Shown here: piece after piece, positions 5,852-10,761 of the stretch
How positions within the stretch are numbered: the stretch's first letter is position 1
How the letters are laid out: each line of letters starts with the position of its first letter
From: Coprenecus sp964640305
GTDB taxonomy: Bacteria; Bacteroidota; Bacteroidia; Bacteroidales; UBA932
Assembly (NCBI GenBank): GCA_964640305.1
Contig: CAZXFF010000060.1
Location: forward strand, 1 to 10,761
Direction of reading: 5' to 3'
Length of the DNA stretch: 10,761 nucleotides
Position numbers and translations under genes: made by a program
Notes under the pieces: model-generated
Databases searched by the model: none
Told to the model about the DNA's origin: nothing
What the model saw: only the letters and a program-made list of their open reading frames with translations

Positions 5852-8263
5852 TCAGTTGAAAATGAATCCGAGGACCTCCGATATGTTGTTTACATATACG
5901 AAGTCAAGACCTTCTATATATATGGGTTTTATGTCCTGGATATCCTTTTTGTTTTCCGATGAGAGTATTATGGTATGGATCCCGGCTCTTTTGGCAGCCA
6001 GTATCTTTTCCTTTATGCCTCCTACTGGAAGGACTTTACCGCGCAGTGTCATTTCTCCCGTCATTGCAATCCCGCTTTTTACCATCCTGCCTGACAGGGC
6101 AGAAGCCATTGAACTTACCATGGTAATACCTGCCGAAGGTCCGTCCTTTGGAATTGCACCCTCAGGTACGTGGATGTGCAGATCATGTTTCATTATGTCT
6201 GCGGTGGTCAATCCTATCTGTTCGGGATGGGCCTTCAGATACTGGAAAGCGATGGTAGCAGATTCCTTCATCACATCACCAAGATTTCCGGTGGATGTAA
6301 GGACTCCTTTACCCTCACTTTTGCTGCATTCTATGAACAGTATCTCTCCTCCGTTTTCTGTCCATGCGAGTCCGGTTACAACGCCGGGGGCTTCATTCCC
6401 TTTCTGCATGTCATGGCTGTTGGTGGGAATCCCGAGAATTTCAGGAATGTTGTTGGGAGTCACATTCATAGACTCGACCTTACCTGTTGCTATATTCTTG
6501 GCAGTTATCCTTGCAATTTTCGCAATCTGTTTGTCAAGACCTCTTACTCCGGATTCACGCGTGTATTCATCAATCACTTTTGCTATTGCTTTCTTATTGA
6601 TTTTCAGCTGTGACTTTTTGAGTCCATGGGCTTCCAGCTGTTTGGGAATGAGATAACCTTGGGCTATGCTTGCCTTCTCTTCTGCCAGATAACCGCTTAC
6701 CGGAATCATCTCCATCCTGTCTCTCAATGCCGGATGTATAGTGCTGATATTGTTGGCCGTAGTTATGAACAGGACTTTGGACAAGTCGTAGTCTATATCC
6801 AGATAATTGTCGTGGAAAGCATTGTTCTGTTCCGGATCAAGGACTTCCAGCAGAGCATATGAAGGATCTCCTTTGAAATCCTGATTTACTTTGTCGATTT
6901 CGTCCAGTACTATGACAGGGTTTGAACTGCCTGCCCGGTTGATACTCTGTATTATACGCCCGGGCATTGCTCCGATGTATGTTCTGCGGTGACCGCGTAT
7001 TTCGGATTCGTCATGCAGTCCGCCCAATGAAATTCTCTGGTATTTGCGTCCCAGGGCTTTGGCAATTGATTTCCCTAATGAAGTCTTTCCTACCCCAGGA
7101 GGACCGTAAAGGCACAGGATCGGAGACTTCATGTCACCTTTCAGCTTCAGCACTGACAGGTATTCTATAATTCTGTCCTTGACAGTTTCAAGTCCGAAAT
7201 GGTCCTTGTCAAGTACTTTCTGTGCATGTGCCAGATCCAGATTGTCCTTGGTTATCTTGTTCCATGGTAGATCCAGAATAAGCTGGATATATTGGTACTG
7301 TACGTTGTAGTCCGGGGAGTTGGGGTTTGAACGTTCAAGTTTCTTCAGTTCCGACTCGAAAGTTTTTGCCACGTATTCCGGCCAGTCTTTCGAGGCGGCC
7401 CTTTGCCGTAGTTCGTCTATGTCCTGGGCCTCGTCCATTCCTAGTTCTTCCTGGATGGTGCGGAGCTGGTTGTTAAGATAATACTCCCTCTGCTGCTGGT
7501 CCATTTCCAGCTTTACCTTTTTCTGTATGTCCTCTTTGAGCTTGAGGATTTCTATCTGCCTGTTCATCAGCTCAAGCAGTTTCATTGCCCTTATCTTCAG
7601 ATTTCCTTCGTCAAGCAATTTGATTTTGTCCATCGGATCCTCCATTTCAACGTTGTTTGCGAGGAAATTGATGATCATCTCGTTTCCTTCCATGTTCTTT
7701 ATGGCAAAGATGATCTCCTGCGGAAGATGCGGGGACAGTTTGACTATCTGCATGGCAAGATCCTTTATTGATCCTATGAGGGTTTTCATCTCCTCGTCGT
7801 CCTTGGATGGTACTGAATCATCCAGATATCTCACCTTGGCGAAAATATAGGGGTCCGTATTCACCTGCTCGACTGCCTTGACCCTTTTGATACCCTGGAG
7901 GATTGCTGTCAGTGTCCCGTCAGGCATCTCTATTATCTTAATGATTCTTGCCAGTGTCCCTATATTATATAGGTCAATGAGTGACGGGTCTTCTATGGAT
8001 ACGTCCCTTTGGGACAGGGCTCCCAACAGTTTTGATGAGTTGTAGACATCCCTGACAAGTTTTATTGATTTTGCCCTGCCGATGGTAATGGGTATGACCG
8101 TTGACGGAAAAAGCACTGCATTGCGGAGAGCCAGTATCGGCAGTGTCTCCGGAAGCTCGTCGTCATTTATTTTCTGTATCGTGTCGATATTCATGACAGG
8201 AAGAATGTTTACTTCTCCCATTCCTGAATCGCTCAAAAAATCATCTATAAGTTTCTTTCCCAT
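5852..8263 (-). CDS. lon: ATP-dependent Lon protease (LonA type)
   Basis: Lon is a cytoplasmic hexameric AAA+ serine protease that unfolds and degrades damaged and selected regulatory proteins. The 803 residues are normal for LonA. The N-terminal substrate-binding domain starts near LPILALRNAVLFP (41-53) and leads into a coiled, charged segment (about 230-320). The ATPase module has Walker A GPPGVGKTS (387-395), Walker B VIVLDEID (450-457), a likely arginine finger in ALRDRME (512-518) and sensor-2 Arg574 in GVRGLDK. The protease domain has Ser710 in PKDGPSAGI and Lys753 in GGIKEKILAA. The 43-residue Ser-Lys spacing equals that of E. coli Lon (S679/K722). The ATG at 8263 leaves about 40 residues before the conserved domain, as in relatives. 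It is transcribed away from the HU gene across a 216-bp region containing repeated TGACA motifs, and leads a probable lon-ung unit. All catalytic residues are intact. Confidence 0.97.
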   Translation of the reverse strand: MGKKLIDDFLSDSGMGEVNILPVMNIDTIQKINDDELPETLPILALRNAVLFPSTVIPITIGRAKSIKLVRDVYNSSKLLGALSQRDVSIEDPSLIDLYNIGTLARIIKIIEMPDGTLTAILQGIKRVKAVEQVNTDPYIFAKVRYLDDSVPSKDDEEMKTLIGSIKDLAMQIVKLSPHLPQEIIFAIKNMEGNEMIINFLANNVEMEDPMDKIKLLDEGNLKIRAMKLLELMNRQIEILKLKEDIQKKVKLEMDQQQREYYLNNQLRTIQEELGMDEAQDIDELRQRAASKDWPEYVAKTFESELKKLERSNPNSPDYNVQYQYIQLILDLPWNKITKDNLDLAHAQKVLDKDHFGLETVKDRIIEYLSVLKLKGDMKSPILCLYGPPGVGKTSLGKSIAKALGRKYQRISLGGLHDESEIRGHRRTYIGAMPGRIIQSINRAGSSNPVIVLDEIDKVNQDFKGDPSYALLEVLDPEQNNAFHDNYLDIDYDLSKVLFITTANNISTIHPALRDRMEMIPVSGYLAEEKASIAQGYLIPKQLEAHGLKKSQLKINKKAIAKVIDEYTRESGVRGLDKQIAKIARITAKNIATGKVESMNVTPNNIPEILGIPTNSHDMQKGNEAPGVVTGLAWTENGGEILFIECSKSEGKGVLTSTGNLGDVMKESATIAFQYLKAHPEQIGLTTADIMKHDLHIHVPEGAIPKDGPSAGITMVSSMASALSGRMVKSGIAMTGEMTLRGKVLPVGGIKEKILAAKRAGIHTIILSSENKKDIQDIKPIYIEGLDFVYVNNISEVLGFIFN

Positions 8264-8282
8264 AATCTGTCTTTACTATATT

Positions 8283-8309
8283 TGTCAGTCCCGCTATGTC
8301 AAAATGTCA
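8283..8309 (-). promoter_or_regulatory. Repeated TGACA motifs upstream of lon (candidate operator or promoter element)
   Basis: Read toward lon, TGACA occurs at 8309-8305, 8301-8297 and 8287-8283, with starts 8 and 14 nt apart; a fourth copy is at 8357-8353. The cluster lies 20-46 nt before the lon start codon. No good TAnnTTTG box serves lon here, so the repeats may be part of an alternative promoter or the site of a stress regulator. Seen directly; the function is inferred and weakly supported. Confidence 0.35.
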
Positions 8310-8353
8310 CTTCTGTGTGCTGTTTTTGTGATTTCAGCGGCAGGACTTATAGT

Positions 8354-8370
8354 GTCAATGATTATGCCAA
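8354..8370 (-). promoter_or_regulatory. Sigma-54-like element upstream of lon (weak)
   Basis: On the minus strand this reads TTGGCATAATCATTGAC. It has the -24 TGGCA and the correct spacing to a TTG at -12, but the -12 GC is GA, a mismatch at a usually essential base. If real, transcription would start near 8344 and give lon an ~80-nt leader containing the TGACA repeats. Low confidence. Confidence 0.2.
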
Positions 8371-8398
8371 AAAAAGTTTTTAAAGTTGGGTAAGTTTT

Positions 8399-8429
8399 TT
8401 TGTAATTTAAAAAAATAAGAATACTTTTG
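8399..8429 (+). promoter_or_regulatory. HU gene promoter, Bacteroidota -33/-7 type
   Basis: TTTG at 8399-8402 and TACTTTTG at 8422-8429 are separated by exactly 19 bp, matching the Bacteroidota primary sigma consensus TTTG-N19-21-TAnnTTTG. Transcription should begin around 8433-8437, giving a ~45-nt A/T-rich leader without a Shine-Dalgarno sequence, the usual pattern for well-translated genes in this phylum. Confidence 0.8.
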
Positions 8430-8479
8430 CAGTCTGAATTTATTCAACTTGATTACTAACAAATTATAATTATAACAGA

Positions 8480-8767
8480 ATGACAAAAGCAGATATCGTA
8501 AATGAAGTGGCAAAGGCTACCGGTCTTGAGAAGCTGAATGTCCAGAAGGTTGTAGAGGCTTTTATGGAAACTGTTAAGGATTCCGTAGCAAAAGATAATA
8601 GCGTTTACCTTCGTGGATTCGGTAGCTTTACGGCTAAGAAACGTGCTCGGAAGACTGCCCGCAATATTTCCAAAGAGATGACGATTGTGATACCTGAGCA
8701 TTATATCCCTGCATTCAAACCCTCGAAAACATTCCTAAATTTAGTTAAAACAAATATTAAGAAATAA
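8480..8767 (+). CDS. hup: HU-family histone-like DNA-binding protein
   Basis: HU is a small dimeric nucleoid protein that bends and compacts DNA. At 95 residues it is slightly longer than the usual 90. MTKADIVNEVAKATGL is the canonical first helix, LRGFGSF (44-50) the turn into the beta saddle, and the DNA-binding arm runs from about 52 to 76 with basic KKRARKTARN. The end PAFKPSKTF (77-85) is the family signature. At the arm tip the canonical Arg-Asn-Pro is Arg-Asn-Ile (61-63), so the intercalating proline is absent; I recall this form as common in Bacteroidota rather than a defect. The start follows a clear promoter (8399-8429). The gene leads a short operon with the 29-residue basic protein 3 nt downstream and RNase G beyond a terminator. 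Lon is divergent on the other side. Confidence 0.95.
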   Translation: MTKADIVNEVAKATGLEKLNVQKVVEAFMETVKDSVAKDNSVYLRGFGSFTAKKRARKTARNISKEMTIVIPEHYIPAFKPSKTFLNLVKTNIKK

Positions 8768-8770
8768 GCC

Positions 8771-8860
8771 ATGCCTAGCGGAAAGAAAAGAAAAAGACAT
8801 AAAATGGCTACGCACAAACGTAAAAAACGTTTGCGCAAGAACAGACATAAAAAGAAATAG
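8771..8860 (+). CDS. 29-residue highly basic protein, candidate bS22/mS38-like small-subunit ribosomal protein
   Basis: ATG 8771 to TAG 8858-8860 encodes 29 residues starting MPSGKKRKRHKMATHKRKK and ending RLRKNRHKKK; about 20 of 29 are Lys, Arg or His. The frame starts 3 nt after the HU stop, so it is almost certainly translated from the HU mRNA. The pattern KxRxxKM-x-x-H-K-x-K-K-R-x-R-K-x-R resembles the short mycobacterial ribosomal protein bS22 and the C-terminal domain of mitochondrial mS38 (AURKAIP1/COX24 family), which sit in the small subunit near the decoding centre. I recall near-identical small proteins in other Bacteroidota, usually left unnamed. The gene is too short for most gene callers. 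It ends 20 nt before the terminator hairpin. That it is a gene is well supported by position and composition; the ribosomal role is inferred from a low-complexity resemblance. Confidence 0.8.
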   Translation: MPSGKKRKRHKMATHKRKKRLRKNRHKKK

Positions 8861-8880
8861 CGGCCATTATTAGCTACATC

Positions 8881-8922
8881 AAATCTAAAGCGCCTGATAA
8901 AGCCGCTTTAGATTTTTTTTTT
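8881..8922 (+). terminator. Intrinsic terminator between the HU operon and rng
   Basis: A perfect 12-bp inverted repeat, AAATCTAAAGCG (8881-8892) and CGCTTTAGATTT (8904-8915), encloses an 11-nt loop and runs into ten consecutive T (8913-8922). This is a textbook Rho-independent terminator for HU and the small basic gene. It ends only 5 nt before the RNase G start codon, so rng must be expressed by readthrough or from a promoter overlapping the terminator. Confidence 0.92.
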
Positions 8923-8927
8923 GAATT

Positions 8928-10481
8928 ATGGAGAGAAATCTGATTATAGATGTGAATGTACAGGAGACGGTAATCGCTTTATTGGAGGATCACCGTCTCG
9001 TCGAATTGAACAAAGAACGCAATACTGACAGGAATTTCTGCCTGCGGGATGTTTATCTCGGCAAGGTGAAAAAACTTATTCCTACCCTTAATGCGGCTTT
9101 TGTGGATATAGGAGACAAGAAGGATGCATTCGTTCATTATTTAGACCTCGGTTTCAATTTCATCGCCTTTGATCATTTTGCAAAACAGATAAACCCAAAC
9201 AGGGATTTCAAGACATTCTTTTCCTCCGTGGATATAAGTCATGTCCTTGAGAAGGAGGGAAAGATAGAAAATGTGCTGACGCCAGGACAACCGATAATAG
9301 TCCAGATTGTAAAAGAGCTGATATCAACTAAAGGTTCTAGGCTTACGGGGGAAATTTCCATAGCAGGACGCAATATAGTGTTGCTACCGTTCGGTGATAA
9401 GATAAGCGTTTCACAGAAAATCGTTTCCAAGGAAGAAAAGAAACGCCTGGAGCGATTGATGTACAGTATACTTCCTCCTAATTATGGAGTGATAATCAGG
9501 ACAGCAGCCGAGGGCAAGAATGCAGCTATCCTGGATTCCGAATTGCGGATGCTTATAAAGAAATGGGAGGATTCGTGGCCCAAGATGGCTTCCCGTAAGT
9601 TCCCGCAATTGCTTTTCTCGGAAAACAGCAGGACAACTACTATACTCCGGGATCTTCTCAATGATACTTTTTCCAATATATATGTAAATGATGAGTCGGT
9701 CTATCAGGAGGTAAAGGAATATATATCGCACATTCTGCCAGATCATGAGAAAATAGTCAAGCTTTACAAAGGGCAGGAGCCTATTCTGGACCATTTTGAT
9801 GTTACTAAGCAGATAAAGTCTTCTTTCGGGAAAGTGGTGCCGATGCGGCAGGGTGCATATCTGGTCATCGAGCATACCGAGGCGCTGCATGTCGTGGATG
9901 TCAACAGCGGTACCAGGGTGAAGGTCGGCAAGGACCAGGAACAGAATGCATACGATGTCAACTGCGTGGCTGCAGAGGAGATAGCCCGTCAGCTGAAGTT
10001 GAGGGATATGGGAGGAATCATCATTGTCGATTTTATAGACATGGATACCAACGAGCATAAGAACGCTCTTTATAAAAAGATGCAGGAGGCAATGGAAAAG
10101 GACAGGGCGAAACACAATATCCTTCCGTTGACCAAATTCGGGCTTATGCAGATCACCAGGCAAAGGGTCAGGCCTGCTACTGAGATAGAGACGAAGGAAA
10201 CCTGTCCTGCATGCAACGGAACAGGCAAGATATCGTCAAGCATACTTATTGACGAGACTATAGAGAGGCAGCTCGCCTATTATGTAAAGGAAAAAGGAAT
10301 AAAGGCTTTTCATCTTGTAGTGAATCCGCTGGTGGAGGCTTACCTTACAAAAGGCTTCTTCAATTCCTATATTAAGCAGTGGAAAAAGAGGTACGGAGTT
10401 TCCATTACCATAGCTTCTTCTGGAGAGATGTCAATATTGGACTTTAAATGGCAAAAAAAAGATGGAGAAAATATAGACTGA
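8928..10481 (+). CDS. rng: Ribonuclease E/G family endoribonuclease
   Basis: The protein is an endonuclease cutting single-stranded, 5'-monophosphate RNA, used in mRNA decay and rRNA maturation. The 517 residues match RNase G length and lack the long C-terminal degradosome scaffold of RNase E. An S1-like RNA-binding domain occupies about 36-145 (YLGKVKKLIPTLNAAFVDIG at 43-62), with a family insertion. The DNase-I-like catalytic core has metal-binding Asp324 in VVDVNSG and Asp368 in IIVDFIDMD, and EEIARQLKLRDMGG (350-363) is the most conserved helix. The zinc-link CPACNGTG is at 426-433, followed by the small C-terminal domain. The ATG at 8928 puts NLIIDVNVQETVIALLEDHRLVEL at the usual N-terminus. 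No Shine-Dalgarno is present; the start lies 5 nt after a terminator T-run. The 16S rRNA gene begins 257 nt downstream, notable because RNase G matures the 16S 5' end in E. coli. It may be named cafA in other annotations. Confidence 0.95.
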   Translation: MERNLIIDVNVQETVIALLEDHRLVELNKERNTDRNFCLRDVYLGKVKKLIPTLNAAFVDIGDKKDAFVHYLDLGFNFIAFDHFAKQINPNRDFKTFFSSVDISHVLEKEGKIENVLTPGQPIIVQIVKELISTKGSRLTGEISIAGRNIVLLPFGDKISVSQKIVSKEEKKRLERLMYSILPPNYGVIIRTAAEGKNAAILDSELRMLIKKWEDSWPKMASRKFPQLLFSENSRTTTILRDLLNDTFSNIYVNDESVYQEVKEYISHILPDHEKIVKLYKGQEPILDHFDVTKQIKSSFGKVVPMRQGAYLVIEHTEALHVVDVNSGTRVKVGKDQEQNAYDVNCVAAEEIARQLKLRDMGGIIIVDFIDMDTNEHKNALYKKMQEAMEKDRAKHNILPLTKFGLMQITRQRVRPATEIETKETCPACNGTGKISSSILIDETIERQLAYYVKEKGIKAFHLVVNPLVEAYLTKGFFNSYIKQWKKRYGVSITIASSGEMSILDFKWQKKDGENID

Positions 10482-10489
10482 TTATCAGT
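10477..10489. repeat. Perfect 13-nt palindrome over the rng stop codon
   Basis: ACTGAT-T-ATCAGT is a perfect palindrome with a single central base and contains the rng TGA. It could form a small hairpin at the mRNA 3' end, but the T-run needed for intrinsic termination does not follow (the next bases are GAGTTAGAAAA). It may be chance. Confidence 0.4.
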
Positions 10490-10496
10490 GAGTTAG

Positions 10497-10536
10497 AAAA
10501 AAGATGAAAAATTTTTTAAAAAAAATGCAAAAAAAA
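10497..10536 (+). promoter_or_regulatory. Phased A/T tracts upstream of the rRNA promoter (UP-element-like)
   Basis: A6 (10497-10502), A5T6 (10507-10517), A8 (10518-10525) and A8 (10529-10536) are centred roughly 10-12 bp apart and run directly up to the -33 box. This is the expected makeup of an UP element and of curved DNA, both typical of strong rRNA promoters. Confidence 0.7.
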
Positions 10537-10568
10537 TTTGGAGAATGAAAAAACTCACTATATCTTTG
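10537..10568 (+). promoter_or_regulatory. rRNA operon promoter, Bacteroidota -33/-7 type
   Basis: TTTG at 10537-10540 and TATCTTTG at 10561-10568 are separated by 20 bp, an exact fit to TTTG-N19-21-TAnnTTTG. Transcription should start near 10572-10576, giving a leader of about 165 nt before 16S rRNA. The A-tracts just upstream add to the case. Confidence 0.88.
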
Positions 10569-10572
10569 CGCT

Positions 10573-10738
10573 CCCAATCAAGAAGAAAGGGGCTGAACGA
10601 AAGAGGGGCTTGAGAGGGGAAAACAAAAGTTGATTGAAATATTGAAGAACTAAGTACAAGCAAAGTACCAAGAAAAGAGTAAGCGTTAATTCTTTTAGAA
10701 TTAGTGATGGTCAGGACAAGCTGAGATATAAAACATAT
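10573..10738 (+). other. Pre-16S rRNA leader
   Basis: This transcribed leader between promoter and 16S holds no gene. It contains AGGGG-type repeats (10588-10594, 10604-10610, 10615-10619), a repeated AAGTAC/AAAGTAC, and a hairpin TTAATTC-TTTTA-GAATTAG (10686-10704, with one T-G closing pair). It presumably supplies half of the 16S processing stem and any antitermination signal; the partner strand lies outside the window. Confidence 0.6.
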
Positions 10739-10761
10739 ACAATGAAGAGTTTGATCCTGGC
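10739..10761 (+). rRNA. rrs: 16S ribosomal RNA, first 23 nt (3' truncated by window)
   Basis: The window ends in ACAATGAAGAGTTTGATCC plus TGGC, the conserved 5' end of bacterial 16S rRNA including the start of the universal 27F priming region. Aligning the GAAGAGTTTGATC core to E. coli numbering places nucleotide 1 at 10739. The rest of the rRNA operon lies beyond the window. The ACAATGAAGAG form is typical of Bacteroidota. Confidence 0.96.

Noticed and set aside
5856..6656. 266-codon plus-strand open frame opposite lon
   Set aside because: Antisense shadow of a well-supported Lon gene; the translation shows no recognisable motif.
8281..8393. Possible extension of a plus-strand frame through the lon-hup intergenic region
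   Set aside because: The frame begins opposite lon and ends before the HU promoter, with no start signal or protein motif of its own.
9411..10163. 250-codon minus-strand open frame opposite rng
   Set aside because: Antisense to the conserved RNase G catalytic core; no family features.
10504..10548. 14-codon frame MKNFLKKMQKKFGE between rng and 16S
   Set aside because: It coincides with the A-tracts and -33 box of the rRNA promoter; Lys and Phe codons are expected from that composition.
1..10761. CRISPR array, insertion sequence, prophage, toxin-antitoxin or defence system
   Set aside because: No regularly spaced repeats, transposase or integrase motifs, or attachment-like repeats were seen; all long frames are housekeeping genes or their shadows.

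Overview
The window reads as ordinary chromosomal housekeeping DNA from a Bacteroidota (probably Bacteroidales) bacterium. Several signals point there: promoters of the TTTG-N19/20-TAnnTTTG type in front of the HU gene and the rRNA operon, almost no Shine-Dalgarno sequences, a tmRNA tag ending in NYALAA with no encoded CCA, a thioredoxin-like envelope protein of a type common in this phylum, and a 16S rRNA 5' end beginning ACAATGAAGAGTTTGATC. No phage, insertion sequence, CRISPR array or defence island is visible.

Layout. The window opens inside the last part of a PgpH-type 7TM-HD cyclic-di-AMP phosphodiesterase (to 596, + strand). A one-piece tmRNA gene (630-1020) follows, and only 20 nt later a UDP-glucose 6-dehydrogenase gene (1041-2375). 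This meets, tail to tail with a 22-bp overlap, a minus-strand block. In the direction of transcription that block is lon (8263-5852), ung (5843-5181), coaD (5127-4624), a 541-residue exported double-thioredoxin protein (4614-2989) and a LysE-family exporter (2992-2354). Lon-ung are 8 bp apart, coaD-thioredoxin 9 bp apart, and thioredoxin-LysE overlap by ATGA. A -7 box between ung and coaD suggests two transcription units, lon-ung and coaD-trx-lysE.

A 216-bp divergent intergenic region separates lon from the plus-strand cluster: HU (8480-8767), a 29-residue Lys/Arg/His-rich protein (8771-8860), a strong intrinsic terminator (8881-8922), an RNase E/G-family endoribonuclease (8928-10481), then an A-tract-rich rRNA promoter, a leader of about 165 nt and the first 23 nt of 16S rRNA.

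Together the genes cover nucleotide second-messenger turnover, ribosome rescue, sugar-nucleotide supply for surface polysaccharide, protein quality control, uracil repair, CoA synthesis, envelope thiol chemistry, nucleoid structure and RNA processing. I found no clearly new multi-gene system. The most useful leads are the 29-residue protein (which resembles the bS22/mS38 small-subunit ribosomal protein family and was missed by size-filtered gene calling), the terminator lying 5 nt before the RNase G start codon, the internally duplicated thioredoxin protein translationally coupled to a LysE exporter, and the repeated TGACA motif upstream of lon.
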